64,000 nucleotides of DNA, taken from positions 2,353,001-2,417,000 of the forward strand of contig NZ_CP097800.1 of NCBI RefSeq assembly GCF_000612545.2. Reading direction: 5' to 3'. This document shows, piece by piece, positions 26,638 through 35,562 of the stretch. The notes beneath the pieces are model-generated. The model saw only the letters and a list, made by a program, of their open reading frames with translations, searched no databases and was not told the DNA's origin. The position numbers and the translations under genes were made by a program. Origin of the DNA: Streptomyces sp. PCS3-D2 (lineage in GTDB: Bacteria; Actinomycetota; Actinomycetes; Streptomycetales; Streptomycetaceae). Every line of letters starts with the position of its first letter. Position 1 is the stretch's first letter.

Positions 26638-26764
26638 CTCTTCATCCCCAGCGGCCGCACCCCCCGGTGCGGCGGATTAGCAGACAATAGCGTGCGCGTT
26701 CGGCATCATGCGGGTGAACGAATAGGGTGACGTGCGCATCATCCAGGGGAAGAGGGGACGCACG

Positions 26765-28000
26765 GTGTCCAGATCCGGTCAGCGGCGCATGCTGCTGGTT
26801 TCCACCAATTACGCTCCGGAGCACGCGGGTATCGGCCCGTACGCCACCCAGATCGCGGAGCACTGGGCGGATCTCGGCCACGAGACACACGTCCTCGCCG
26901 GCATGCCGCACTATCCCGCGTGGTCGCTCGAACCGGAGTACAAGGGGGCGTTCCAGCGCACGGAACAGCGCGCGGGAGTCACCGTGCACCGGCGTGCGCA
27001 CACGGTTCCGCCCCGGCAGACCGCCGTGAAGCGGGCCCTGTTCGAAGGATCGATTCTGCTGCACGGCGCGGTGGCCCCACCCCGGATGCCCAGGCCGGAC
27101 GCGGTACTCGCCCAGATGCCCAGCCTGGCCGGCGGAGTGCTCGCCGCCCGGCTCGCGGCGCGCTGGAAGGCCCCCTACGTCCCCGTGGTCCAGGACCTCA
27201 TGGGAGCCGCCGCCGCGCAGAGCGGGATCAGCGGCGGCGACAAGGCCGCTGCGCTCGCCGGCCGCGCCGAGGCGTACGCCCTCAAGCGGGCCACCCTCGT
27301 CGGCGTCATCCACGAGACCTTCGTGGAGCGGGTCGTCGGCATGGGCGTGGACCCCGGCCGGATCCGCCTCGTCCCCAACTGGTCGCACGTGCCCAAGCCC
27401 ACCAGGCCGCGCGGCGAGACCCGCCGCCACCTCGGCTGGGGCCCCGGCGAGACCGTCGTCCTGCACTCCGGGAACATGGGCCTCAAGCAGGGGCTCGAAG
27501 TCCTCGTGGGGGCCGCCCGACTGGATCCGAAGGTCCGTTTCGTCCTGATGGGGGACGGTAGTCAGCGCTCCGCGCTCGCGGACCTCTCCGCGGATGTGCC
27601 GAATCTGGACATCATCCCCCCTGCCGCTGACGGCGAGTTCCCGGATATCCTCGCGGCGGCGGACGTTCTCGCGGTCACACAGCACGCCGCCGTGCTGGAC
27701 ATGAGTGTCCCGTCGAAGCTCACCTCCTACTTCCAGACCGGCCGGCCCGTCGTCGCCTCCGTGGCGGCGGAGGGCGGGACCGCCCAGGAGGTGGAGCGCT
27801 CCGGCGCAGGGGTGCTCGTACCGCCGGAGGACCCGGAGGCCCTGCTGAAGGCCGTACGGGCCCTGGCGGAGGACCCCGAGGCCGCGGACGCACTGGGGGC
27901 GGCCGGACCGCGCCACGTCGCGGCGCACCTGAGCCGTGAAGCGGGGCTGGCCCGCATCGACGCACTGATGGACGAAGCACTTGGGGGATCCCGGCCGTGA
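26765..28000 (+). CDS. Glycosyltransferase, GT4-like (WcaI-type)
   Basis: A 411-aa GT-B glycosyltransferase. N-terminal STNYAPEHAGIGPYATQIAEHWADLGHETHVLAG is typical of WcaI-like enzymes. The C-terminal donor domain has VVLHSGNMGLKQGLEVLV, FVLMGDGSQRSAL, and the E-x7-E-like region VPSKLTSYFQTGRPVVASVAAEGGTAQEVERSGAG. It should add a sugar from a nucleotide donor to the growing lipid-linked repeat unit at the inner membrane face. I chose the GTG at 26765 with GAGGGG 7 bases upstream; a GTG at 26732 is possible. Its stop overlaps the next GTG by 4 bases, which starts a tightly coupled three-gene operon with the Wzz-like and flippase genes. Confidence 0.9.
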   Translation: MSRSGQRRMLLVSTNYAPEHAGIGPYATQIAEHWADLGHETHVLAGMPHYPAWSLEPEYKGAFQRTEQRAGVTVHRRAHTVPPRQTAVKRALFEGSILLHGAVAPPRMPRPDAVLAQMPSLAGGVLAARLAARWKAPYVPVVQDLMGAAAAQSGISGGDKAAALAGRAEAYALKRATLVGVIHETFVERVVGMGVDPGRIRLVPNWSHVPKPTRPRGETRRHLGWGPGETVVLHSGNMGLKQGLEVLVGAARLDPKVRFVLMGDGSQRSALADLSADVPNLDIIPPAADGEFPDILAAADVLAVTQHAAVLDMSVPSKLTSYFQTGRPVVASVAAEGGTAQEVERSGAGVLVPPEDPEALLKAVRALAEDPEAADALGAAGPRHVAAHLSREAGLARIDALMDEALGGSRP

Positions 28001-29751
28001 TCGAGACGAACCGCCCGGCAGCGGCACCGGCCGACGACGAACCCGACCTCCTCAGGGACCAGTTCCGGCAGCTCCTGCGCTACCGCAGGCTGATCGCGGG
28101 GGGCATCGCCGTCGGCCTGCTGGGCGGCGTCTATCTCGGCATATCCACCGCCGACACCTACGTCGCCACCGCTGACGTCGTGCTGCGCGCGCCGACCGAC
28201 GACCCGTTCAACCCGAGCCTCGCCCCCGACAAGGCGATCAACGTCGGCTCCGAGCGCCAGGTCGCGCTCAGCTCTTCCACCGCCAACGAGGCGGCGAAGA
28301 AGCTCGGTGTGTCCGCGAAGGACTTCGCCGCCCTGCGCGCCGGCCTCCAGGTGACCAACCCCCCGCAGACCATGGTGCTGCGCTTCACGTACACCGCGGA
28401 CTCCGCCAAGGAAGCCGCCAAGCGCGCCAACGCGATGGCCGACGCCTACCTGCTGAAGCGGCTGGAGTCCCTCGACGCCACGCGCGACAAGATGGTCAAG
28501 GGCTACAAGGACCAGCGCGACCCCGTCGCCAAGAACCTCGACGAGCTCTCCAAGGAGATCGCCCGGATGCCCGCCGGCTCCGGGCGCGACGCCGCGAGCT
28601 CCTCCAAGACCGACCTGCAGAGCGAGGTAGGCGGCTACAACAGCAAGATCACCAAGCTTGAGGCCCTGGACATGACTCCGGGCCGGGTCACCAGCGCCGC
28701 AACCCCGCCGACCGCGACCGACGGCCCCGGCATCGTCATGTCCCTCGCACTCGGCGCGGCCGTCGGCCTCGCGCTCGGCCTGCTGGCCGCCTGGGTCCGG
28801 CTGGTCTTCGACCCGGCACCCCGCTCCGAGGGCGACGTGGCCCGTGCCCTGCGCGCGCCCGTCCTGGGCTACCTGCCGCGTGACCGTACGGGCGGCGGGC
28901 CGCTGCTCGCCGCCGGTGAGGCCGACCCCCGGCTCGCCGAGGAGTACCGCTCGGTGGCCTTCCGGCTCGCCTACGACGCCCGCTTCGCCGACCGGCGCCG
29001 GCTCCTGGTCGTCGCGCCGCGCGGCAGCAGCGAGACGGCGGCCGCGGTGGCCGTGAACCTCGCCGCCTCCTTCGCGGAGACCGGCAAGGACGTCCTGCTG
29101 ATCGAGGCCGACCTGCGCACGCCGGTCCTGGCCAGCCAGCTGCCGACCGACGCCGGCGGCCGGCCGCGCTGGAGCCAGGGCCAGGGCGGCACCCCCGCGG
29201 CCGGGCGGCACGCCGACTCCGAGTGGCCCGACGGCCGCCAGCTCATCGTGGACGCCGGCGAGTCCGGCTCCTTCGACCTGATCCCCGGCGACCGGGCCCG
29301 CAACGTCCCGCGCGCGCTCACCTCCGCCCGGGCCACGCAGCTGATCTCCGAGGCCGACGCGCCCAACTCCACCGTCGTCGTGCTCGCACCGCCCGTGCTC
29401 TCGTACGCCGACGCGCTCGCCCTCGTCGACCGCGTCGACGGCGTCCTGGTGGTCACCGACCCGCGCGCCATCCACCGCACCGACCTCATCCGGATCCGCG
29501 AACTCATCAGCGGGGCCGGCGGCACGGTCCTCGGCGCGGTGCTGCACGCACCGCTGCCCGGCGAGAAGCGCGGGAAGGACAAGGGCAAGGGCGGCCCGGC
29601 AACCGCCGGACCGGTGTCCCCCGCGAAGCCGGGGAACGGCGCGCCGCAGCCCCAGCCGATCCCGTACGAGGTGGCGCAGGCCGAGCAGCACATCCCCGGT
29701 GACGGCACCGACACCGTGGCGCTGCGCACCGTCCGCATGGGCCGCAGGTGA
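27997..29751 (+). CDS. Wzz/BY-kinase-like chain-length protein with degenerate ATP site
   Basis: A 584-aa membrane protein. The N-terminal Wzz domain has helix 1 at about 31-49 (RLIAGGIAVGLLGGVYLGI), an extracellular coiled region (about 55-240) and helix 2 near 245-268. The cytoplasmic part matches the CpsD/BY-kinase fold. However, the P-loop position reads VVAPRGSSETAAAVAVNLAASF, without the GK(S/T) of Walker A. The A' motif reads VLLIEADLRTP, with Glu in place of the usual first Asp. There is no C-terminal tyrosine cluster; the tail is basic and Pro/Gly-rich. It probably controls polymer length or export but cannot be assumed to be a kinase. It overlaps both neighbours by 4 bases. Confidence 0.88.
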   Translation: MIETNRPAAAPADDEPDLLRDQFRQLLRYRRLIAGGIAVGLLGGVYLGISTADTYVATADVVLRAPTDDPFNPSLAPDKAINVGSERQVALSSSTANEAAKKLGVSAKDFAALRAGLQVTNPPQTMVLRFTYTADSAKEAAKRANAMADAYLLKRLESLDATRDKMVKGYKDQRDPVAKNLDELSKEIARMPAGSGRDAASSSKTDLQSEVGGYNSKITKLEALDMTPGRVTSAATPPTATDGPGIVMSLALGAAVGLALGLLAAWVRLVFDPAPRSEGDVARALRAPVLGYLPRDRTGGGPLLAAGEADPRLAEEYRSVAFRLAYDARFADRRRLLVVAPRGSSETAAAVAVNLAASFAETGKDVLLIEADLRTPVLASQLPTDAGGRPRWSQGQGGTPAAGRHADSEWPDGRQLIVDAGESGSFDLIPGDRARNVPRALTSARATQLISEADAPNSTVVVLAPPVLSYADALALVDRVDGVLVVTDPRAIHRTDLIRIRELISGAGGTVLGAVLHAPLPGEKRGKDKGKGGPATAGPVSPAKPGNGAPQPQPIPYEVAQAEQHIPGDGTDTVALRTVRMGRR

Positions 29752-30974
29752 GCCGACGCGGCCTCGCCGCCGTCGCCTCGGTCCTGGACCAGGCGGCCTC
29801 CAGCGCCACCAACATCCTGGTGCTGGTGCTGGCCGCACGGCTGTCGTCGGCATCCGCCTTCGCCGACTTCTCGATGGTCTACGTGGCCTTCAGCGTGCTC
29901 CTCGGGCTGAACATGGCCTACGTCGGGCAGAGCCTGGTGCTGGAGAAGGGCGACGGGCTCGGCGCGGCCTGCCGGTCGGCCACCGGCTTCACCGGGGCCG
30001 CGTCGGCCGCCGCGGGCGTCCTGCTCGCCATGACGGGCTTCGCGCTGCCCGGCGCCACCGGCCGGGCCTTCCTCGCACTGGGCCTCGTCCTGCCGCTGGT
30101 ACTGCTCCAGGACGGGCTGCGCTACTGCTTCTCCGCGCTGCGCGCCCCCGAACGGGCACTGGCCGCGGACGGGCTGCGGCTGGTGTGCGTGGTCGCGGCG
30201 CTGGCCGTGCAGCCCGAAGGCGCCTCGGCGGGGCGGCTGGTGCTGGTGTGGGGCCTCTCGGCACTGCCCGCGCTGGCGGTCGGCCTGTGGCTGCTGCGAC
30301 CCCATGTGCGCGGCTCCCGCGCGGACCTGCGGCCGTACCTGCGGCGGGGCCACCTCGGGCAGCGCTTCGTGGTCGAGTTCGCGGTGGGCAACGGCTCCAG
30401 CCAGCTCGCCGTGCTGGGCCTGGGCGTCTTCGCGACGCCCCTGGCCGTCGGCGCGCTGCGGGGTGCGACCACCCTGTTCGGTCCACTGAACGTGCTGTTC
30501 AACTCGGCCAACGCGTTCGGGCCGCCAGTGCTGGGGCGGCTCGGCGGCAAGCGCGCCACGGTCCGGGCCACGGCCGCGCTGGGCCTGGTACTGGCCGCGA
30601 TCGGCGCGGGCTGGGCCACCGCCCTGTACCTGCTGCCGGACCGGCTGGGCCGGGAACTCCTGGGCGACACCTGGGCGGCGGCGTCCGCGCTGCTGCCGGC
30701 CACGGGGGCGCAGTACGCGGTGATGGGCCTCGGCACGTGTGCGCTGCTGACCCTGCGGGTCCTCGCGCCGAAGGCCACGCTCTCCCTCCAGGTGGTCTTC
30801 TCGCTGCTGTCCGTGGGACTGCTGCTGGGCGGGTACGCGGTGGCGGGCGCGGCGGGCGCCGCGTGGGGCCTGGCGGCCGGCTCGGCCCTCAAGGCCCTGG
30901 CCGCCTGGTGGCGGGTGGCCCGCCTGCCCGTCGACGCCCCGGCGGCGCGACCCGTTCGGTCCGCCGCGGCCTGA
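29748..30974 (+). CDS. Polysaccharide flippase (Wzx-like, MATE/MOP superfamily)
   Basis: A 408-aa polytopic protein with about twelve hydrophobic helices and no soluble domain. N-terminal LAAVASVLDQAASSATNILVLVLAARLSSASAFADFSMVY is the hallmark first two helices of Wzx-like flippases. The product would flip the undecaprenyl-diphosphate-linked repeat unit across the membrane. The start is GTG at 29748 inside the stop of the Wzz-like gene (GTGA overlap), so the genes are translationally coupled. It faces the convergent polymerase gene. Wzx proteins are poorly conserved, so the call rests on topology, N-terminus and context. Confidence 0.85.
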   Translation: MSRRGLAAVASVLDQAASSATNILVLVLAARLSSASAFADFSMVYVAFSVLLGLNMAYVGQSLVLEKGDGLGAACRSATGFTGAASAAAGVLLAMTGFALPGATGRAFLALGLVLPLVLLQDGLRYCFSALRAPERALAADGLRLVCVVAALAVQPEGASAGRLVLVWGLSALPALAVGLWLLRPHVRGSRADLRPYLRRGHLGQRFVVEFAVGNGSSQLAVLGLGVFATPLAVGALRGATTLFGPLNVLFNSANAFGPPVLGRLGGKRATVRATAALGLVLAAIGAGWATALYLLPDRLGRELLGDTWAAASALLPATGAQYAVMGLGTCALLTLRVLAPKATLSLQVVFSLLSVGLLLGGYAVAGAAGAAWGLAAGSALKALAAWWRVARLPVDAPAARPVRSAAA

Positions 30975-31013
30975 CCTCCGCGCGGAGCCCCTCCCTCCCG
31001 CCCCGTGCCCTTC

Positions 31014-31028
31014 CCGGGCTCCGCCCGG
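31014..31028. terminator. Weak hairpin between convergent flippase and polymerase genes
   Basis: CCGGGC and GCCCGG flank TCC. A palindrome CTCCGCGCGGAG at 30976-30987 immediately follows the flippase stop. Either may end transcription, but both are short. Confidence 0.35.
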
Positions 31029-31108
31029 ACTCCCGGCCCCACGGCCCCGACAGCGGGGCGACGGCCGGGCACGGACGCATCCCGGGTCCGGCGGATCCGG
31101 TGGCTGCG

Positions 31109-32632
31109 TCAGCGCAGGGTGGTGGACTTGTCCGTGCGGTAGGTCGCGACCAGCGCGAGGCAGAGGGCCGCGATCGCGACGCGTCCCGACGCCTGGAGCA
31201 GCGGTCCGCGCAGCAGGATGAAGGAGTAGCCCGCGACCAGCGGGACGACCACCGAGATCAGGCTGCCCGGCGGCGACTTCCGGGTGGCGCGTTTCGCGTA
31301 ACGCCGGTCGACGCGGGCGGCGGCATAGCCCATGCCCAGCAGCCCGGCCCCCATCCCCAGCGGCCCGAAGTCGATCCACAGCTCCGCCCAGATCGGGGAG
31401 GAGAGGTTGGTGTTGACCGTGCCCATCCACTGGCCGACCATCACGCCCGTGTCGCGCGGCTTGCTCTCCCAGACCGAACGGGGCACGGCGAAGAAGATCG
31501 ACCCGGCCAGCTGGCGGCCGTAGAAGTGACCGGGACCCGACTCCGAGAAGGTGATGGTGTTGGCGAACATGCCGATCTGGTCGTAGTCCTTGAGCGCCAT
31601 CGGCTCCAGGAAGGACGTCGTCTCGACCGGCCGGTAGTTCTTCTCGTCGTACCGGAAGCGGTCCGCGAACGGGAAGATCAGGAGGGCGACGATCACCGCC
31701 ATCGACAGCGCCACCCGGTACATCGCCGCGCTCACCGGGAAGACGGTGAACAGCAGCGCGAACATGACCGTCAGGAACCAGTACCGCGGGTTCGAGATGG
31801 GATTGTTGACGATCAGGTTGAGACCGGCGAGCGCCGCCCACGTGACGATGATCGACACCTTGCGGCGGGCGAACCTGGAGGTGATCAGCCAGCGTGTGTA
31901 GAGCAGCAGCGAGAGCAGGGCCGGCACCGTGCCGAAACCGCGCAGCAGCGCCTGGCCGGCCTGGCCGTCGCCGTTGGAGACGCCCGCCTCCTCGATGCCG
32001 GCGATGATCTCCTGGCGGCTGGAGAAGAAGACCGCCGGGCCGCCCAGCTTCATGATGAAGGCGGCGCTGCACAGGAAGGACAGGATCGTCAGGAGTTGGA
32101 GGCGGCGCCGGTGCGCCATGACGGGCCTCGACTCCTTCTGGGAGCCGCCCGCGCGCCCGGCGGGCCGGTGGCGGGCCAGCAACACGCCGACGTCGAAGGC
32201 CGTGCAGCCGAGCAGCACCAGCCCGATGGCGAGGGTCAGGTCCGAGCGCGGGCCGACGACCGGCGTCGGGACCTGGCCGAGCACGGCCTGCGCGAGCGGG
32301 GCCACGCCCATGGCCATGTAGACGAAGAGCCAGAAGGAACCCTGGAGCAGCTTGCGCCGGCTGGTGAGCACCATCGCGGAGAGCCGTGCGCCCGCGTACA
32401 TGGTGAGCAGCAGCTGCAGCCAGAAGGCCGCGTCGCGGACGCCGGCACCGGTCTGGGCGGCGACGAACAGCGGCAGGAAGACGGTGAAACCGAGGGCGAG
32501 TGGGACGGACAGGGCCCGGGAGAGCAGGGTGCGCGGAAGCGTCTCGCGGCCCCAGATGCTCTCGTCCTCGAAGGGGGACGGGACGGCCGGTTCGGCGGGA
32601 GCCGCCGGGGGCTTGCGTATGTCCGTCGTCAC
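31109..32632 (-). CDS. O-antigen/exopolysaccharide polymerase-like membrane protein (Wzy-like)
   Basis: A 507-aa protein with about twelve hydrophobic helices and one large extracellular loop (about 290-400: FADRFRYDEKNYRPVETTSFLEPMALKDYDQIGM, then ESKPRDTGVMVGQWMGTVNTNLSSPIWAELWIDFGPLGMGAG). This topology and the loop ending just before the WAELWIDFGPLG helix resemble O-antigen polymerases. It would link flipped repeat units at the outer membrane face. The GTG at 32632 is chosen because GGGGGCGGG lies just before it; upstream in-frame codons have no membrane or family character. It is convergent with the flippase and divergent from the acetyltransferase/glycosyltransferase pair. Confidence 0.82.
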   Translation of the reverse strand: MTTDIRKPPAAPAEPAVPSPFEDESIWGRETLPRTLLSRALSVPLALGFTVFLPLFVAAQTGAGVRDAAFWLQLLLTMYAGARLSAMVLTSRRKLLQGSFWLFVYMAMGVAPLAQAVLGQVPTPVVGPRSDLTLAIGLVLLGCTAFDVGVLLARHRPAGRAGGSQKESRPVMAHRRRLQLLTILSFLCSAAFIMKLGGPAVFFSSRQEIIAGIEEAGVSNGDGQAGQALLRGFGTVPALLSLLLYTRWLITSRFARRKVSIIVTWAALAGLNLIVNNPISNPRYWFLTVMFALLFTVFPVSAAMYRVALSMAVIVALLIFPFADRFRYDEKNYRPVETTSFLEPMALKDYDQIGMFANTITFSESGPGHFYGRQLAGSIFFAVPRSVWESKPRDTGVMVGQWMGTVNTNLSSPIWAELWIDFGPLGMGAGLLGMGYAAARVDRRYAKRATRKSPPGSLISVVVPLVAGYSFILLRGPLLQASGRVAIAALCLALVATYRTDKSTTLR

Positions 32633-32726
32633 TGCCCGCCCCCACCCGATGTGCCTGGTCCGCGCGCAGTCTAGTCTGAGCGGGCCGCGCCCGGGGAGGC
32701 CGCGGCCGAGTGCACGATGGGGGCTT

Positions 32727-33269
32727 GTGTTGCGTGACCTTCCTTCCTTCACGCTGGCCGGGTACGACAAGGGGCGCGGGCTGCTGACGCAGGCCCTCTG
32801 GTTCGCCGTGATGAACACGGTCTTCATGGCCTGGTTCTGTCCGGCGCGGCTGCGGGTGGCGCTGTTGCGGGCCTTCGGGGCGCGGATCGGCGAGGGGGTG
32901 CTGATCCGGCACAAGGTCCGCGTGCTGTGGCCCTGGAAGCTCACCGTCGGGGACCACGCCTGGATCGGCGAGGGGGTCTGGGTGCTCAACCTGGAGCCGG
33001 TGACCATCGGTTCGCACGTGTGCCTCTCGCAGGAGGCGATGCTGTGCACCGGCTCGCACGACCACCGGGCCGCCGACTTCCGCTACCGCAACGCGCCGAT
33101 CACCGTCGAGGACGGCGCCTGGGTGGCGGTGCGGGCGACCGTGCTGGCCGGGGTGACCGTAGGCCGGTGTGCCGTCGCGGGCGCCGGGGCCGTCGTGCAC
33201 AAGGACCTGCCGGAACTGACCCTGCAGACCCAGGACGGGCGGCGCCGCCCGGTGGAGGAGCCCAAGTGA
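32727..33269 (+). CDS. WcaF-type acyl(acetyl)transferase, left-handed beta-helix
   Basis: A 180-aa hexapeptide-repeat protein. After an N-terminal hydrophobic helix (WFAVMNTVFMAWF) come repeats such as ARIGEGVLIRHKVRV, LTVGDHAWIGEGVWVLNLEPVTIGSHVCLSQEAMLCTGSHD and APITVEDGAWVAVRATVLAGVTVGRCAVAGAGAVV. This is the colanic-acid WcaF-like group of acetyltransferases, which O-acetylate sugars of the repeat unit with acetyl-CoA. The catalytic His is likely in CTGSHDH. The start is GTG at 32727 (GGGGG just upstream). It overlaps the next glycosyltransferase gene by 4 bases, so acetylation and glycosylation steps are coupled. Confidence 0.9.
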   Translation: MLRDLPSFTLAGYDKGRGLLTQALWFAVMNTVFMAWFCPARLRVALLRAFGARIGEGVLIRHKVRVLWPWKLTVGDHAWIGEGVWVLNLEPVTIGSHVCLSQEAMLCTGSHDHRAADFRYRNAPITVEDGAWVAVRATVLAGVTVGRCAVAGAGAVVHKDLPELTLQTQDGRRRPVEEPK

Positions 33270-34393
33270 GTGCCGCGACGAGAATCCTGCACGCCGTCAC
33301 CCTGCACTCCCCCTCGCACGCCTTCGGCGGGCCCGTGCGGGTCGCGCTGAACCTGTCGAAGGGGCTGCGGGCCCGCGGCCACGAGGCGCGGCTGCTCGCG
33401 CTGGGCGACGGATTCGACGCATGGCCCACCGCCGTGGAGGGCGTGCCCGCGAAGCTGTTTCCGGCCCGTCGGCTGCTCCCCCTCGGCTTCAGCGGGATGA
33501 CCTCGCCGGCACTGCTGGCCTCGGCCGGGCGTCTGGTGCGCGACGCCGACGTGGTGCACGTCCATCTGGCGCGCGACCTGGTGACCCTGCCGGTGGCGCT
33601 GGCGGCGCTGCGCGCGGGCAAGCCGCTGGTCCTCCAGACGCACGGGATGGTGGACCCGAGCGACAAGCTCCTGGCGAAGGTGCTGGACGCGCTGGCGGTA
33701 CGCCGGCTGCTGCGCGGCGCGGACGCGGTGCTGTACCTGACCCCGCACGAGCGGGAGGGCCTGGACGCGGTGGTCGGCGCGCCGCTGGCGAACACGGTCC
33801 GGCTGGTCAACGGGACTCCGGCGCAGGCGGAGCGGCCCGCGCCGCAGGGCCCGCCGCGGATCCTGTACTCCGCGCGCCTGCAGGCCCGCAAGCGCCCCGT
33901 GGACTTCGTGGACGCCGCCCCGGCCGTGCTCGCGGCCCACCCGGACGCGCACTTCGTGGTCGCGGGTCCGGACGAGGGCGAGCTGGCGGCCGTGCGGGCC
34001 CGGATCGGGGTGCTGGGCCTGACGGACCGGTTCACGGTGCCCGGGGCGCTGTCCGGCGAGCAGGTGCTCGCGGAGCTGCGCCGGGCCCACGTCTACGTCC
34101 TGCCCTCGGTGGACGAGCCGTTCCCCATGTCCGTCCTGGAGGCCCTCGCGGTGGGCGTCCCCTCGGTGGTGACGCACTCCAACGGGCTGGCGCGGGACAT
34201 CGCCGGGTCGGGGGCGGGCCGCGCGGTCGATCCCGGTCCGGCGGGTGTGGCCGCGGCGGTCCTGGAGCTGCTGGACCCGCGGGCGGGCCGCGAGGCCTCG
34301 CTGGCGGCCCGTGAGCTGGCCACCGGCTCCTTCTCCATGGACGCCGTCGTCGACACGCTGCTGCCGGTGTACGAGGCCGCGCTGCGCCGATGA
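33266..34393 (+). CDS. Glycosyltransferase, GT4-like
   Basis: A 375-aa GT-B enzyme. The acceptor domain begins ILHAVTLHSPSHAFGGPVRVALNLSKGLRARGHEARLLALG, with VVHVHLARDLVTLPVALAA and LVLQTHGMVDPSDK. The donor domain has ILYSARLQARKRPVDFVDAAPAVLAAHP, FVVAGPDEGEL, and the terminal motif VLPSVDEPFPMSVLEALAVGVPSVVTHSNGLARDI, with the two glutamates of GT4 enzymes (E, P, then E in SVLEAL). It should add one sugar of the repeat unit. The GTG start overlaps the acetyltransferase stop. Donor and linkage are not predictable. Only two clear GTs are in this locus besides the initiating enzyme. Confidence 0.9.
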   Translation: MSAATRILHAVTLHSPSHAFGGPVRVALNLSKGLRARGHEARLLALGDGFDAWPTAVEGVPAKLFPARRLLPLGFSGMTSPALLASAGRLVRDADVVHVHLARDLVTLPVALAALRAGKPLVLQTHGMVDPSDKLLAKVLDALAVRRLLRGADAVLYLTPHEREGLDAVVGAPLANTVRLVNGTPAQAERPAPQGPPRILYSARLQARKRPVDFVDAAPAVLAAHPDAHFVVAGPDEGELAAVRARIGVLGLTDRFTVPGALSGEQVLAELRRAHVYVLPSVDEPFPMSVLEALAVGVPSVVTHSNGLARDIAGSGAGRAVDPGPAGVAAAVLELLDPRAGREASLAARELATGSFSMDAVVDTLLPVYEAALRR

Positions 34394-34408
34394 GGCGGGG
34401 CCGCCGGG

Positions 34409-34624
34409 TCAGATGACGTCCCGGCGGTGTTCCTCCACCACCGGAATCGCACCGGCGGTCCGGCGCCGCTTGTAGATGCTGGTGTAGACGGCGAGGCCGA
34501 TCCCGCCCACCGCCATCATGATCAGACCGACCAGGTCGAGGTTGACGCTCTCCATCTCCCAGTCGCTGGCGAAGGTGAGGATGGCGCCCACCACGATCAG
34601 GCCTATGCATCCGCCGATGCCCAT
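34409..34624 (-). CDS. DUF6458-type small membrane protein
   Basis: A 71-aa protein with two membrane helices: MGIGGCIGLIVVGAILTFA and VNLDLVGLIMMAVGGIGLAVYTSIY, followed by a basic segment KRRR. The text MGIGGCI..IVVGAILTFA.DW...VNLDLVGLIMM..G matches the actinobacterial DUF6458 family from memory. AGAGGGA lies just upstream of the ATG. It lies 15 bases from the convergent glycosyltransferase end. It is probably not part of polysaccharide synthesis; function is unknown. Confidence 0.88.
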   Translation of the reverse strand: MGIGGCIGLIVVGAILTFASDWEMESVNLDLVGLIMMAVGGIGLAVYTSIYKRRRTAGAIPVVEEHRRDVI

Positions 34625-34683
34625 GGGTCCCTCTTCCGGTGTGGTGACTGTGACCGCGCGGGTACCCGGGTACCGGACGCGAA

Positions 34684-34724
34684 AACGCCTCTCGGGACCG
34701 GAAGTACCGGTCCCGAGAGGCGTT
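34684..34724 (-). terminator. Very strong terminator after the lipoprotein gene
   Basis: A perfect 18-bp stem (AACGCCTCTCGGGACCGG and its complement) with the 5-base loop AAGTA is followed on the minus strand by TTTTC. It lies 18 bases after the stop of the 34743-35417 gene. Confidence 0.92.
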
Positions 34725-34742
34725 GTCGCGACTGCGGTGGTG

Positions 34743-35417
34743 TTATGCGGGGATCCAGGCGTAGCAGCCGGAGGAGTTGAACTCCGCGGTACCCGCGGGG
34801 ATCGTGGCCGTGATCTTGTCACCGGCCTTGGGCGGGGTCTCGGGGCCCGAGGCGAGCACCGAGCCGTCCTTGCCCTTGGCCTCCCAGGTGCAGTTCGTGG
34901 CCTGGGTCAGCGCGCGGTAGCCGCCCGCCGCGGGAGAGGTGCGGGGCCCTTCGGGGAAGCCCTTCTCCGCAGCGGCGAGGATCGGCTTCTGGTCCGGGCA
35001 CAGGTGCGTGATCGCGTCCTTGGCGCCCGGGATCTCGCCCGTGATGACGGCGCCGGTGGCCGCGTCCTTGTCGCGCTTGGCCGTGCGCGCCACCCGCTGA
35101 CAGGCCTCCTGGCCGGTCTGCAGGACGGCCGCCGGGTCCATCTTCTCCGGGACGCGCCCGCTCAGGTACTTCTTCTCCTCCGCCGTGAAGCTGCCCGTCT
35201 TCGGGGTGAGCTTGGCGTCGGGGAGGACCGGACCGGTCGGCTTCGCGTCGGGCGCGGGCGCCGACGGGGCCGGGGCGTCCGCCGGGTCGGGGGCCGCCGA
35301 CGAGGCCGGGGGCTTCGCCTTCACCTGGGCGTCGGAGTCGTCCCCGCCCGAACTGCAGGCGGACAGCGTCAGTGCGGCGGCGAGCAGGACAGCGGCCGCT
35401 GCGGAGCGTCGGTACAT
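34743..35417 (-). CDS. Lipoprotein of unknown function
   Basis: A 224-aa lipoprotein: signal AAAAVLLAAALTLSAC with the lipidated cysteine at residue 21, then a Ser/Asp/Pro/Ala-rich linker to about residue 65. The globular part (about 70-224) has four cysteines that could form disulfides (GQEACQRVA, THLCPDQ, TNCTWEAKGKDG, SSGCYAWIPA). I do not recognise the family. The end, with NCTWEAKG and SGCYAWIP spaced about 40 residues apart, recalls small secreted actinobacterial domains with paired Trp/Cys motifs. GGGAG precedes the ATG. It lies between the polysaccharide genes and the large LamG protein and is bounded by strong terminators, so it is monocistronic. Confidence 0.85.
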   Translation of the reverse strand: MYRRSAAAAVLLAAALTLSACSSGGDDSDAQVKAKPPASSAAPDPADAPAPSAPAPDAKPTGPVLPDAKLTPKTGSFTAEEKKYLSGRVPEKMDPAAVLQTGQEACQRVARTAKRDKDAATGAVITGEIPGAKDAITHLCPDQKPILAAAEKGFPEGPRTSPAAGGYRALTQATNCTWEAKGKDGSVLASGPETPPKAGDKITATIPAGTAEFNSSGCYAWIPA

Positions 35418-35500
35418 CGGGTGGCTCCCGTACTCAAGGGGGTGTTCGGTGGATCAGGGCCGGCCGCTTTCCCGCGTCCACCCGCGCGGGGTGTACGCAG

Positions 35501-35538
35501 GAATGCGGGGCCCGGCCACGCAGCCGGGCCCCGCATTC
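35501..35538 (-). terminator. Strong terminator after the LamG/DNRLRE gene
   Basis: A perfect 16-bp stem, GAATGCGGGGCCCGGC with its complement, has the loop CACGCA. It starts about 25 bases after the stop codon. Confidence 0.9.
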
Positions 35539-35562
35539 CGTCAGGCGCTTGCCTCGGTGGTG

